A stretch of 64,000 bases of DNA from JAWMQL01 sp033283165 (GCA_033283165.1 JAWMQL010000003.1:682001-746000), one strand, 5' to 3'; positions 17,173-25,958 are shown, numbered from the stretch's first letter. Numbers and translations: made by a program. The notes: a model not told the origin generated them from the letters alone.

Positions 17173-17601
17173 TTAGATATTCAGTTCTTGGGGCTGCTGA
17201 GCGGCGTGGGGATGCTCGTTGCCCGCGTACACTTTCAGCTTCTTGAACATGGCGCGGCCCAGCGGGTTGCGCGGCAGCATGCCCTTCACCGCACCCTGGA
17301 TAACGCGCTCGGGGGCCTTGTCAATCAGCTTTTCAAAGGAGATGGACTTCAGGCCACCGGGGTAACCGGTGTGGTGATGATACATCTTGTCTGTTGCCTT
17401 GGCGCCGGTCACCCGCACTTTCTCGGCGTTGATCACCACGATGTAATCGCCGGTATCCACGTGCGGTGTATATTCGGGCTTGTGCTTGCCGCGCAGACGG
17501 TGCGCGATCTCGCTGGCCAGGCGACCCAGGGTCTTGTCAGAGGCGTCCACCACGAACCAGTCGCGGGAGACATCTTCTGCTTTGGCGCTATAAGTTTTCA
17601 T
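17173..17601 (-). CDS. rplM: 50S ribosomal protein L13
   Basis: Early-assembling large-subunit protein. The 142 residues match the E. coli length, starting MKTYSAKAEDVSRDWFVVDA and containing the family signature around GMLPRNPLGRAMFKKLKVY. It is first gene of the rplM-rpsI operon, with a good promoter upstream. Confidence 0.98.
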   Translation of the reverse strand: MKTYSAKAEDVSRDWFVVDASDKTLGRLASEIAHRLRGKHKPEYTPHVDTGDYIVVINAEKVRVTGAKATDKMYHHHTGYPGGLKSISFEKLIDKAPERVIQGAVKGMLPRNPLGRAMFKKLKVYAGNEHPHAAQQPQELNI

Positions 17602-17642
17602 CAATACAGGCCTCTTGGAGGGCTCCAATTTCGAGAGCGCGA

Positions 17643-17671
17643 ATACTACTGGGTTAAAATGCCCTTTTCAA
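17643..17671 (-). promoter_or_regulatory. rplM promoter
   Basis: Minus-strand -35 TTGAAA (17671-17666), a 17-bp spacer and -10 TAGTAT (17648-17643). It would start transcription about 35 nt before the rplM ATG. Spacing is ideal and the hexamers match consensus at five and four positions. Confidence 0.65.
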
Positions 17672-17743
17672 GCAAAAATTCAAACAGAATTCGAGACTTA
17701 TCTCGTCCCTGGACAGCCGGACTTGCAGCCGGGAGTGTCCCTG

Positions 17744-17793
17744 CCGGGAGCGCTGAAAGCCTGGCATGGATGCCCGCTTTTTGGCGCTCCCGG
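17744..17793. repeat. Structured 50-bp intergenic element (REP-like hairpin)
   Basis: A long nearly symmetric hairpin: CCGGGAGCGC (17744-17753) pairs with GCGCTCCCGG (17784-17793). Inside it AAAGC pairs with GCTTT, and GGCA with TGCC, separated by small bulges. A partial direct repeat of GCCGGGAG lies at 17729. The element fills the gap between the end of zapE and the rplM promoter. It has no T-tail, so a REP-like repeat, mRNA stabiliser or small structured RNA are all possible. Confidence 0.6.
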
Positions 17794-17828
17794 AAGGGGG
17801 CGTTCCGCCCGCCCACCGGAGATGGGAG

Positions 17829-18929
17829 TCAGGGGCGGTGTTCCCGCGCCAGGTACTCGTGGCTTTGCATTTCCTGCAACCGCGACAGGGTGCGCTGGAA
17901 CTCGAACCCCAGTTTACCGCCCTGGTACAGCTCCAGCAGGGGCACCGCCGCGGTGATCACCAGTTTGACGTTGCGGTCATAGAACTCATCCACCAGGTTG
18001 ATAAAGCGGCGCGCCTGGTCGTTCAGGCTGGCGTCAAACGCCGGTACACCGGACAGCAGCACCGCGTGAAAACAACGGGCCAGCTCGATGTAGTCGTTCT
18101 GGGATCGCGGTCCATCGCAAAGCTCCGTGAAATCAAACCAGGCCACGTCGTCTGCCAGGCAACGGCAGGTCAGGTAGCGCCCATTGACCTCCAGCCGCTC
18201 CCAGTGCTTGCCCGCTTCCGGCGCCAGGCGCTCAAAGCTGTCGCGCAACGTCTCGTCGGCGCGGTGGTCCAGCGGGCAGTGGTACAACTCGGCCTGCTGC
18301 AGGGTACGCAGCCGGTAATCCACCCCTGCGTCCACATTTATCACCTCGGTGTACTTTTCGATCAGGGCGATAGCGGGCAGGAATCGCTGCCGCTGCAGAC
18401 CATTCGCGTACAACCCGGAGGGTTCGATATTGGAGGTTGCAACCAGGGTGACACCGCGCGCAAACAGGGCTTCCATCAGTCCACCCAGTATCATCGCGTC
18501 CCCGATGTCGGTGACAAAGAACTCGTCAAAACAGATCACCGTCGCTTCGTCGGCCAGCCGATCGGCAACAATCTGCAGGGGGTTTTTTTCTCCCTCCAAC
18601 TCACCGAGTTCGCCGTGCACGCGCTGCATGAAACGGTGGAAGTGCACTCGCAACTTGCGCTCGAAAGGCAGGCAGTCGTAGAACGTGTCGACCAGATAGG
18701 TCTTGCCGCGGCCCACGCCGCCCCACAGGTAGAGCCCGATTTCCGGCTCGGTGGGTTCCTTGCGAAAGCGGCGCAACCAGGCGCCCAGACCCTGCTCCGC
18801 ATGCCGGTAGCGGGGCAACAGCCGCTCGAACAGGTCCTGCAACCTGCGCACTGCCTCTTCCTGGGCGGGGTCACGGCTGAAACCCTCCCGCCGCAAATCC
18901 TCCTGATATCGTTTCCAGGGGCTACTCAT
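17829..18929 (-). CDS. zapE: ZapE, cell-division AFG1-type ATPase
   Basis: ATPase that associates with the Z ring during late constriction in E. coli. The 366 residues carry Walker A GGVGRGKTYLVD (about residue 70), Walker B VICFDEFFVTD and the AFG1/ZapE-typical stretch ATSNIEPSGLYANGLQRQRF. The position next to rplM-rpsI and divergent from zapG is the usual gammaproteobacterial arrangement. Confidence 0.95.
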   Translation of the reverse strand: MSSPWKRYQEDLRREGFSRDPAQEEAVRRLQDLFERLLPRYRHAEQGLGAWLRRFRKEPTEPEIGLYLWGGVGRGKTYLVDTFYDCLPFERKLRVHFHRFMQRVHGELGELEGEKNPLQIVADRLADEATVICFDEFFVTDIGDAMILGGLMEALFARGVTLVATSNIEPSGLYANGLQRQRFLPAIALIEKYTEVINVDAGVDYRLRTLQQAELYHCPLDHRADETLRDSFERLAPEAGKHWERLEVNGRYLTCRCLADDVAWFDFTELCDGPRSQNDYIELARCFHAVLLSGVPAFDASLNDQARRFINLVDEFYDRNVKLVITAAVPLLELYQGGKLGFEFQRTLSRLQEMQSHEYLAREHRP

Positions 18930-19066
18930 AGTCCTGCATCAGAGCTGCTGCCGTAAAAGCGCCACACTTTACCCACAGGCCTTCACCTTGGCAACGCCGC
19001 TACAGTCTGCCGGCCTTTGCGGTTATACTGCCTGCCCCCCGGCTTTAGCTAAACGAGGAACCGCCT

Positions 19067-19540
19067 GTGAACATCTCCCCTTCTCTATTTCTTGCTGCCG
19101 CTGCCGCCCTGTTGATCGGTCTGGGACTGGGGCTGTGGCTGGGACGGGCAACGTCCAAGGGCAACCAGAAATCCCGGGAGATGGAGCGCAAACTGGACCA
19201 GGTCCTGCAGGACAAAAAGGCCTACGAAGATGAGGTGGTGGAGCATTTCGCCGATACCGCCCGCCTGCTGAACCGGCTCACGGACAACTACCGCGAGGTG
19301 CACACTCATCTCGCGGAAGGCGCCAACCGCCTGTGCCAGGGACAGGGACCGCTGGCCCTGGACCAGTTGGGTGGCAGGGAGGATCCGGCGGAGATTCCGC
19401 CCCACCTGGCCGATGTGAAACAGCCCCTGGATTACGCCCCCAAGACTTCTCCCGACGAGAAGGGCATGCTGAACGAGGAGTTCGGCCTGGAGCGGAAGGC
19501 GGCGGCGAAAGCCGAGCTGGAAGAGCCGAGGCGCAGCTGA
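19067..19540 (+). CDS. zapG: ZapG (YhcB, DUF1043) inner-membrane division protein
   Basis: A membrane-anchored coiled-coil protein linked to division and envelope synthesis. The 157 residues start with one N-terminal helix (about 6-25, LFLAAAAALLIGLGLGLWLG). A charged helix then contains the family stretch YEDEVVEHFADTARLLNRLTDNYREVHTHLAEGA. The C-terminal third is low-complexity and charged. The GTG start has GAGG eight bases upstream. It lies divergent from zapE. Confidence 0.92.
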   Translation: MNISPSLFLAAAAALLIGLGLGLWLGRATSKGNQKSREMERKLDQVLQDKKAYEDEVVEHFADTARLLNRLTDNYREVHTHLAEGANRLCQGQGPLALDQLGGREDPAEIPPHLADVKQPLDYAPKTSPDEKGMLNEEFGLERKAAAKAELEEPRRS

Positions 19541-19545
19541 CGCTG

Positions 19546-19635
19546 CGAGACCGGGTCGCGCCAGACCGGGTCGCGCCAGACCGGGTCACGCCAGACCGGG
19601 TCACGCCAGACCAGGTCGCACTAGACCGGGTTGTC
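19546..19635. repeat. Tandem array, six 15-bp units
   Basis: Six consecutive 15-bp units with consensus ccagaccgggtcrcg fill the gap between the convergent zapG and nif3-like genes and enter the 3' end of the latter. Each unit holds the short palindrome GACC-N-GGTC. On the minus strand the array is in frame with the nif3-like gene and would encode repeats of WRDPV. The stop codon TAG (19623-19621) sits at the place where the other units have TGG. Confidence 0.85.
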
Positions 19636-20388
19636 GATATCCACAAACCGGTGTTCGACACCGAACCGGAGAGCCAGGTGCTCGCCCAGTGCCTGCACAC
19701 CGTAGCGCTCGGTGGCGTGATGTCCAGCGGCCACGTAGTGCACGCCTTCCTCGCGCGCCACGTGGACGGTCTGCTCCGAGATTTCCCCGGAGATAAACAA
19801 TTCCGCCCCGGCGACCACTGCCGCATCGATATAGCCCTGCGCCGCACCGGTACACCAGGCGATGCGTTGCACCGGTTCCGCCGACGCGCCGATGTGGAGC
19901 GCCTGGCGCCCGGTGAGTTGCTCCAGCCTCGCCACCAGGTCTCCAGCGGCCTCGGGCCGGGGCAGCTGGCCGATATTTCCCACCCCGTCACCGGCCTCGG
20001 TGGGCAAGGCCTGCCACTGTTCAATACCCAGTAGCCGCCCCAACCGGGCGTTGTTGCCAAATTCCGGATGGGCATCCAGGGGCAGGTGATAGGCGAGCAG
20101 GGACAGCTCGTTAGTCAACAGGGTAGCCAGTCGGCGGCGTTTCATGCCGACCACCTGGGGCCGTTCGCCCTTCCAGAAATAACCGTGATGCACCAGCACC
20201 GCGTCCGCGTCGTGCACCACCGCAGCGTCCAGCAGCGCCTGACTGGCGGTCACCCCGCTGACCAGTGTTTGCACCTGGTCGCGACCCTGCACCTGCAGGC
20301 CGTTGGGGCAATAATCGCGGAATCGCTCCACCTCAAGCAGCTCATCCAGGTAATCGACCAGCTCTGCCAGCGCCACCGCCATCGTCAT
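19621..20388 (-). CDS. Nif3-like dinuclear metal centre protein (YbgI family)
   Basis: Member of the Nif3/YbgI/DUF34 family, a conserved metal-binding protein whose biochemical role is not firmly settled. The 255 residues contain the His-rich metal motifs VHHGYFWKGE (about residue 63) and AGHHATERYGVQALGE near the C-terminus, plus NGLQVQG in the N-terminal part. The ATG at 20388 is chosen; a second ATG two codons downstream is possible. The stop codon lies within a 15-bp tandem array. It diverges from the degS-like gene. Confidence 0.9.
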   Translation of the reverse strand: MTMAVALAELVDYLDELLEVERFRDYCPNGLQVQGRDQVQTLVSGVTASQALLDAAVVHDADAVLVHHGYFWKGERPQVVGMKRRRLATLLTNELSLLAYHLPLDAHPEFGNNARLGRLLGIEQWQALPTEAGDGVGNIGQLPRPEAAGDLVARLEQLTGRQALHIGASAEPVQRIAWCTGAAQGYIDAAVVAGAELFISGEISEQTVHVAREEGVHYVAAGHHATERYGVQALGEHLALRFGVEHRFVDIDNPV

Positions 20389-20453
20389 GCCCAGCTATCT
20401 AACAAGAGCTGGCATCATATACAATCGGGCAGCAAAGGACACGCGGACCACAC

Positions 20454-21560
20454 ATGCGCGAGGCGTTGAAATTTATTACCTGGCCGGCCATTGCCGGCCT
20501 GCTGGCGGCACTGTTGATCCTCGACCGGTGGGTTCTGCCCAGCACACCCGTGGCCGGCGTGCTCGGTGGCGCCAGCGCCACCGATAGCTACAGCTCAGCG
20601 GTCAATAGCGCCAGCCCCTCGGTAGTCAACATCTATACCGCCAAGTGGGTACCTAACCGGCCGCAAAACCGCATGCTGGAACTGTTACGCGGGCGCCAGC
20701 TCGGCAGCCAGCGACAGCGCGTTGAGAACGCCCTGGGCTCCGGGGTCATCATGAGTGATCGCGGACACATTCTCACCAACAACCACGTTATCGCCGGTGC
20801 CGACGCGATCCAGGTACTGCTGCAGGACGGGCGCAATGCCCGGGCGACCGTCATCGGTACCGATGAGGCGACCGACCTGGCTGTACTGCAGATAGACCTG
20901 CCGGACCTGCCCCCCATCCAGCTTGGGGATTCCTCTGAGCTGCGGGTGGGCGACGTGGTCCTGGCCATCGGCAATCCACTGGGCTTCGGCAACACGGTCA
21001 CCCAGGGCATCATCTCTGCACTGGGTCGCTACGGCCTGCAGCTCAATGCCTACGAAGACTACATCCAGACCGACGCCATCATCCATCCCGGCAATTCCGG
21101 CGGCGCCCTGGTCGATACCCGTGGCCGGCTGCAGGGTATCAACACACTGATCTACACCGCCAGCAACAACCAGGGCGGCAATGCCGCCACCGGTATCGGC
21201 ATCAGCCTGGCTATTCCGGTCAACCTGGCCGTGTTCGTGATGCAGGACCTGATCGATTACGGAGAGGTTATTCGGGGCTGGGTGGGGGTTCGGGTGGAGC
21301 CGGTCCGCACCGCCGAAACGGGCCGCGCCCTGGGCGTGGTCAGTGTGGCACCCGACGGACCAGCCGCCAGGGCGGGCATCCTGCCGGGCGACATCATCAC
21401 CCACCTGGACCAGGAGCCGGTGCAGGACGGCCGCCGCACCATGCACCGTATCGCCCTGTTGCACCCCGGGGATATGGTGACCATCACGGTGTTACGGGAC
21501 AACCAGAGTCTGGACCTGGAGACGGTGGTGGGTGTCCTGCGCGAGTCCCAGGTGGAATAA
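20454..21560 (+). CDS. degS (algW): DegS/AlgW-type periplasmic serine protease
   Basis: Inner-membrane-anchored HtrA protease that starts the sigma-E/AlgU envelope-stress cascade by cutting the anti-sigma factor. The 368 residues have one N-terminal anchor helix (about 8-28), a trypsin-like domain with triad H111 (TNNHVI), D141 (ATDLAVL) and S215 (HPGNSGGAL), and a single PDZ domain (about 270-360). One PDZ domain and a membrane anchor separate it from DegP. Next to the his-murA block it matches the position of algW in Pseudomonas. Confidence 0.93.
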   Translation: MREALKFITWPAIAGLLAALLILDRWVLPSTPVAGVLGGASATDSYSSAVNSASPSVVNIYTAKWVPNRPQNRMLELLRGRQLGSQRQRVENALGSGVIMSDRGHILTNNHVIAGADAIQVLLQDGRNARATVIGTDEATDLAVLQIDLPDLPPIQLGDSSELRVGDVVLAIGNPLGFGNTVTQGIISALGRYGLQLNAYEDYIQTDAIIHPGNSGGALVDTRGRLQGINTLIYTASNNQGGNAATGIGISLAIPVNLAVFVMQDLIDYGEVIRGWVGVRVEPVRTAETGRALGVVSVAPDGPAARAGILPGDIITHLDQEPVQDGRRTMHRIALLHPGDMVTITVLRDNQSLDLETVVGVLRESQVE

Positions 21561-21642
21561 TTCGGGAACCGTAACTTGATTCCAGGACAGAGGCTGGTCA
21601 GCCTCCCATGGCGACTGGCACCAGGTACACTGTCGCCGAACT

Positions 21643-22974
21643 TCAGTCTGTATCGAGGTTAAGACGCAGTTCCGCGCTGCGGGCGTGAGCTTCCAGTTGT
21701 TCACCGCGGGCCAGTACCGAGGCCACCCGGCCCAGTGCCTGAACGCCATCCGCACTGCACTGGATCAGGGAACTCCGCTTCTGGAAATCGTACACTCCCA
21801 GGGGCGATGAGAAACGGGCCGTGCGCGCTGTGGGCAGCACGTGGTTGGGGCCGGCGCAGTAGTCGCCCAGTGCTTCCGAGGTATAGGGCCCCATGAAGAT
21901 AGCGCCTGCGTGCCGAATTCGGGGCAGCAGCGCGTCGGGATCCGCAACAGACAGCTCCAGGTGTTCCGGCGCCAGGCGATTGCTGATTGCCACGGCCTCT
22001 TCCAGGTCCCGGGTCTCGATCAGGGCGCCGCGCCCGGACAGTGAAGCGGCAATGATTTCCCGGCGCGCCATCTGCGGCAGCAGCCGGCGGATACTTTCCT
22101 CCACCTGATCCAGAAAGTCCGGTGCCGGGCACAGCAGTATGGACTGGGCATTTTCATCGTGTTCGGCCTGGGAAAACAGGTCCATGGCGATCCAGTCCGG
22201 TTCCGTGCTGCCGTCACAGATCACCAGGATTTCCGACGGACCGGCGATCATGTCGATGCCAACCCGGCCGAACACCTGGCGTTTGGCAGTGGCGACATAG
22301 ATATTCCCCGGGCCGACGATCTTGTCTACAGAGGGTATCGTCTCGGTGCCATAGGCCAGGGCCGCGATAGCCTGGGCGCCACCCATGGTAAAGACCCGGT
22401 CCACACCCGCCAACGCGGCAGCCGCCAGCACCAGGGGATTCAGCTCTCCACCGGGCGCCGGAACGGCCATGACGATCTCGGTCACCCCGGCCACCCTGGC
22501 GGGCAGGGCGTTCATCAGCACCGAGGAGGGGTAGGACGCCTTGCCACCCGGCACGTAGATACCGGCCCGGTCCAGGGCGGTGACCTGCTGTCCCAGCGTA
22601 TTACCGCCCTCGTCCACAAAACGCCAGCTGTCCTGCCGCTGATGTTCGTGATAACGGCGAATCCTGCTGGCGGCCTGCTCCAGGGCCTTACACTGCGCCG
22701 GCTCGATGGTCGCCAGGGCCCGCTGCAGGTCCTCCTGCGCCACTTCGAGTTCACTGACAGCAGCGGCCTGCAAACCGTCGAAACGTGCGGTGTAGTCCAG
22801 CAGCGCGGCATCTCCCCCGGCCCGGACAGCCCTGACGATCTGCGCCACCGCGGCGTCGACCGAGCTGTCCAGTTGCTCCTGCCAGTGGGTCAACTGGTCC
22901 AGGCGCTGCTCGAAGTCGGCGTCTCCAGTGGACAGGCGGGCCAGTTGCGGCGCCAGCTCAGTCACCGCAGACAA
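21643..22974 (-). CDS. hisD: HisD, histidinol dehydrogenase
   Basis: Zn-dependent enzyme of the last two steps of histidine synthesis (histidinol to histidine). The 443 residues contain AGIYVPGGKASYPSSVLMNA, the signature DKIVGPGNIYVATAKRQVFG and the metal/substrate region SQAEHDENAQSILL. The start overlaps the hisG end by 17 bp. No hisC follows; the next gene is the convergent degS-like gene. An 80-bp gap downstream holds two short hairpins without T-tails. Confidence 0.96.
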   Translation of the reverse strand: MSAVTELAPQLARLSTGDADFEQRLDQLTHWQEQLDSSVDAAVAQIVRAVRAGGDAALLDYTARFDGLQAAAVSELEVAQEDLQRALATIEPAQCKALEQAASRIRRYHEHQRQDSWRFVDEGGNTLGQQVTALDRAGIYVPGGKASYPSSVLMNALPARVAGVTEIVMAVPAPGGELNPLVLAAAALAGVDRVFTMGGAQAIAALAYGTETIPSVDKIVGPGNIYVATAKRQVFGRVGIDMIAGPSEILVICDGSTEPDWIAMDLFSQAEHDENAQSILLCPAPDFLDQVEESIRRLLPQMARREIIAASLSGRGALIETRDLEEAVAISNRLAPEHLELSVADPDALLPRIRHAGAIFMGPYTSEALGDYCAGPNHVLPTARTARFSSPLGVYDFQKRSSLIQCSADGVQALGRVASVLARGEQLEAHARSAELRLNLDTD

Positions 22975-23593
22975 CCTCCGCCAACTGGTCGATCACCGCC
23001 TGGAGCGGGGCGTAGCGGGCCCGCAGGGCCGCCTTGTTCACCACCAGTCGGGAACTGACAGCAGCGATTTCTTCCAGTGGTTCCATGCCATTTGCCCGCA
23101 GGGTATTGCCGGTGTCGACGATATCCACGATCAGGTCCGCCAGGTCCATCATGGGCGCCAGTTCCATGGCGCCGTAAAGCTTTATCACCTCGGCATGCAC
23201 GCCCTGGCGGGCAAAATGGCGTCGGGCGATATTGGTGAACTTGGTTGCCACCCGGATTCGTGCACCGTCAGGCTGCCAGCCCACCGGGCCTGCGGTCATC
23301 AGGCGGCAGCGGGCGATACCCAGGTCCAGGGGTTCATACAAACCCTCGGCGCCGTGCTCAAGCAGGATGTCCTTGCCCACCACGCCCAGGTCGGCCGCGC
23401 CGTGGCGGACATAGGTAGGCACGTCGGTGCCGCGTATTACCACCAGGCGCAGGTCTTCCCGGCTGGTTTCGAATACCAGCTTGCGACTGCTGGCCATGTC
23501 ATCCAGCGGCTCGATGCCCGCCTGTGCCAGGAGCGGCAGGGTTTCTTTCAGAATGCGGCCCTTGGTCAGGGCAAGGGTCATTGGCCTGTTCAT
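22958..23593 (-). CDS. hisG: HisG, ATP phosphoribosyltransferase (short form)
   Basis: First committed step of histidine synthesis, joining ATP and PRPP. At 211 residues it is the short form, which lacks the C-terminal regulatory domain and in known cases needs HisZ. Conserved stretches are LTKGRILKETLPLL, GAADLGVVGKDILLE and LIVDIVDTGNTLRANG. The ATG at 23593 is used; an ATG four codons later (23581) matches homologous N-termini and is equally possible. hisZ is not in this window. Confidence 0.95.
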   Translation of the reverse strand: MNRPMTLALTKGRILKETLPLLAQAGIEPLDDMASSRKLVFETSREDLRLVVIRGTDVPTYVRHGAADLGVVGKDILLEHGAEGLYEPLDLGIARCRLMTAGPVGWQPDGARIRVATKFTNIARRHFARQGVHAEVIKLYGAMELAPMMDLADLIVDIVDTGNTLRANGMEPLEEIAAVSSRLVVNKAALRARYAPLQAVIDQLAEVVCGD

Positions 23594-23603
23594 GCTGCGC
23601 TCG

Positions 23604-24866
23604 TCAGTCCGGCAGGCGCCGGATATCGGCGCCCAGCGATTGTAGTTTCTCCTCGATGCATTCGTAACCGCGATCGATATGGTAGATACGGTCGATACGC
23701 GTTTCGCCCTCCGCCACCAGGCCGGCGATAACGAGACTGGCGGAGGCCCGCAGGTCCGTGGCCATCACCGGCGCACCCTGCAATCCGGCCTGGCCATTAA
23801 TAATGGCGGTGTGCCCCTCGATCACGATATCAGCGCCCATACGATTCATCTCGTGGGTCTGGATCAGGCGATTTTCAAACACGGTTTCGGTGACCGTACC
23901 CGTACCCTCGGCAATGGCATTCATCGCGGTGAACTGGGCCTGCATATCCGTGGGAAAGCCGGGATAGGGCGCCGTTTTCAGGCTGACAGCCCGTGGTCTG
24001 CGCCCCTCCATATCCAGCTCGATCCAGTTGTCGCCGCTGCGAATGGTGGCCCCCGCCTCCTCCAGTTTCTGCAGCACCACTTCCAGGTGCTGCGGGCAGG
24101 CCCCTCGCAAGCGCACCCGGCCACGGGTAGCGGCAGCGGCGACCAGATAGGTACCTGCCTCTATCCGGTCCGGCATCACGTCGTAGGTGCAGCCGTGGAG
24201 CCGCTCCACCCCGTCAATGGTGATGGTATCGGTGCCGTGGCCGCTGATTCTGGCGCCCATGGCGATCAGGCACCTGGCCAGGTCCACCACCTCGGGTTCC
24301 CGGGCGGCATTCTCGAGTACCGTCTGGCCCTCTGCCAGGGTCGCGGCCATGATCAGGTTTTCGGTGCCACCGACGGTGACCGTCTCCATCAGAATGCGGG
24401 CCCCCTGCAGGCGCCCGTCGGTCTCGGCATTGATATAGCCGCCCTCCACGGTGACCCGCGCGCCCATCGCTTCCAGGCCCTTGAGGTGCAGGTCCACCGG
24501 GCGGGACCCGATGGCGCAACCACCAGGGAAAGACACATGCGCCCGCCCGAAGCGCGCCACCATGGGCCCCAGCACCAGGATGGAAGCCCGCATGGTCTTT
24601 ACCAGCTCGTAGGGTGCCGAAAACTCGCGGATGGTACGGGCATCCACCTCGACGCTGAGCTTCTCGTCCACCACCAGGTCAACGCCCATACAGCCCAGCA
24701 ATTCGATCATGGTCGTGATGTCGTGCAGGTGGGGCAGGTTGCGGACCGTCACCGGCCCGTCCGCCAGCAGGGTCGCCGCCAGTATCGGCAGCGCCGCATT
24801 TTTTGCGCCGGAGATCCACAAATCTCCGTGCAGGGGCCTGCCGCCCTGGATTACCAGCTTGTCCAT
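23604..24866 (-). CDS. murA: MurA, UDP-GlcNAc enolpyruvyl transferase
   Basis: First committed step of peptidoglycan synthesis, transferring enolpyruvate from PEP to UDP-GlcNAc; the target of fosfomycin. The 420 residues include the active-site loop PGGCAIGSRP with the catalytic Cys at 117 (so fosfomycin-sensitive type), K22-N23 in SGAKNA, and the typical C-terminus. It is followed by hisG-hisD and preceded by ibaG, as in Pseudomonas. Confidence 0.97.
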   Translation of the reverse strand: MDKLVIQGGRPLHGDLWISGAKNAALPILAATLLADGPVTVRNLPHLHDITTMIELLGCMGVDLVVDEKLSVEVDARTIREFSAPYELVKTMRASILVLGPMVARFGRAHVSFPGGCAIGSRPVDLHLKGLEAMGARVTVEGGYINAETDGRLQGARILMETVTVGGTENLIMAATLAEGQTVLENAAREPEVVDLARCLIAMGARISGHGTDTITIDGVERLHGCTYDVMPDRIEAGTYLVAAAATRGRVRLRGACPQHLEVVLQKLEEAGATIRSGDNWIELDMEGRRPRAVSLKTAPYPGFPTDMQAQFTAMNAIAEGTGTVTETVFENRLIQTHEMNRMGADIVIEGHTAIINGQAGLQGAPVMATDLRASASLVIAGLVAEGETRIDRIYHIDRGYECIEEKLQSLGADIRRLPD

Positions 24867-24899
24867 GATATGTCCTTCAGCCCGGCGGGAACGCCGGGT

Positions 24900-25133
24900 T
24901 CACTCGCTGGCCTCGTCCGGGGTCAGGGCCCGGATATTCACAGCGTGGATGGTGCCGTCAGCTATCTGCCCGGTCAGGGCGGCGTATACAAGCTGCTGTT
25001 TCTTAACCGGCCGCAGACCCTCGAACACCGTGCCGACCACGGTAATATCGTAGTTGGCGCCCTCGCCCTGTACCTGTATGTCGCAGTCGGGTAACTGTGC
25101 CTGCAGCAGCGCTTTTACGGTCGCCGCGTCCAT
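24900..25133 (-). CDS. ibaG: IbaG, BolA-family protein
   Basis: Small BolA-fold protein that partners monothiol glutaredoxins in iron-sulfur handling. The 77 residues contain the family core VFEGLRPVKKQQLVYAAL and the C-terminal IHAVNIRALTPDE. The ATG at 25133 with GGAG seven bases upstream is preferred to an upstream in-frame start at 25151. It is adjacent to murA as in E. coli and Pseudomonas. Confidence 0.92.
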   Translation of the reverse strand: MDAATVKALLQAQLPDCDIQVQGEGANYDITVVGTVFEGLRPVKKQQLVYAALTGQIADGTIHAVNIRALTPDEASE

Positions 25134-25212
25134 AGTGTTTCTCCGCGCCAAAAGGCGGCATTTTAGGGAAAAATGCGGGTGATGGCGAATCCGCTCACGG
25201 GCCCGCCCGGGC

Positions 25213-25902
25213 TCAGCCCTCGGCGCCCTCGACCTCTTCTTCCACCCGCCAGTTGGCGATCACCTCATCCAGGTCGCCGTCATACTTGCGAGCCAGTGAC
25301 TGGAACTGGTTGCGGTAGATTTCACCCAGGTTGACGCTCTCGATGATCAGGTTGCGCAGCTTCCACTCACCCGACTTATCCCGCGACATCTGGTAAATCA
25401 GAACATAGGGCTGAACCTGCTCGCCGTAAATCAATTGCCGCACGGACGCCCGGTCATCCTGCTCTGCCCCCGACGCGGGGGGATCCAGTTCGATACGGCT
25501 TCCTCCAAACGCAAGAATTCCCTTGCTGTAGGTCCGCACCAGGCCGTCCTGCATCACCTCCGTGAAACGGTCCAGCTGATCGCGCAGCTTGGCGCGACCC
25601 GCCTCGTCCAGGGAGCGGTACCGGTCGCTGCTGGCGTAGGGCCCCATCACCCCGCGGGCGAAGCCGCGGAAATCAACCACCGGGCCCAGTATCTCCAGTA
25701 TGGTCGCGTAGTAGCGCTCCGGGTCCTCGTCGGCATAGCTGCGCGCCTCTTCCACCGAGTCCATCACCCTCCGGGTAGCGTCTTTCACAACCTCGTGCGC
25801 ACTGTTCTCACCCGCGGTGGCCACGAGTGCGCTTTCAGCACCGGCCGGGACCAGCGGGACCAGGAGTAGCACCAGCAGGGCGGTTTGTAACAGTTTTGTC
25901 AT
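25213..25902 (-). CDS. mlaC: MlaC, periplasmic phospholipid-binding protein
   Basis: Soluble periplasmic carrier of the Mla system that ferries phospholipids between the outer-membrane MlaA complex and the inner-membrane MlaFEDB transporter. The 229 residues have a signal peptide (LLQTALLVLLLVPLVPAGAES) and the Ttg2D/MlaC fold, including the stretch VVDFRGFARGVMGPYA. The genes for MlaF, E, D and B that normally flank it are absent here. The ATG at 25902 has CGGAG six bases upstream. Confidence 0.93.
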   Translation of the reverse strand: MTKLLQTALLVLLLVPLVPAGAESALVATAGENSAHEVVKDATRRVMDSVEEARSYADEDPERYYATILEILGPVVDFRGFARGVMGPYASSDRYRSLDEAGRAKLRDQLDRFTEVMQDGLVRTYSKGILAFGGSRIELDPPASGAEQDDRASVRQLIYGEQVQPYVLIYQMSRDKSGEWKLRNLIIESVNLGEIYRNQFQSLARKYDGDLDEVIANWRVEEEVEGAEG

Positions 25903-25930
25903 CGAATACTCCGTGGTCGCAAAATTGAGC

Positions 25931-25958
25931 TAGCAACAGGGAACGCGCGCTGTATAAT
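25931..25958 (+). promoter_or_regulatory. Putative promoter of the yrbG-lpt operon
   Basis: A perfect -10 TATAAT (25953-25958) with a weak -35 TAGCAA (25931-25936) 16 bp upstream. It lies about 125 bp before yrbG in the divergent mlaC/yrbG region. A 7-bp inverted repeat (GGCTGCC at 25973 and GGCAGCC at 26000) follows in the predicted leader. Confidence 0.5.

Noticed and set aside
19546..19635. CRISPR array
   Set aside because: Units are directly adjacent with no spacers, and there are no cas genes.
19333..20034. A plus-strand frame through the 15-bp array encoding DRVAP-type repeats
   Set aside because: It overlaps zapG and runs antisense to the clearly real nif3-like gene, and has no start signal of its own.
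21561..21642. Two hairpins between degS and hisD as intrinsic terminators
   Set aside because: Stems are only 6 bp and no T-tract follows on either strand; at most weak mRNA-end structures.
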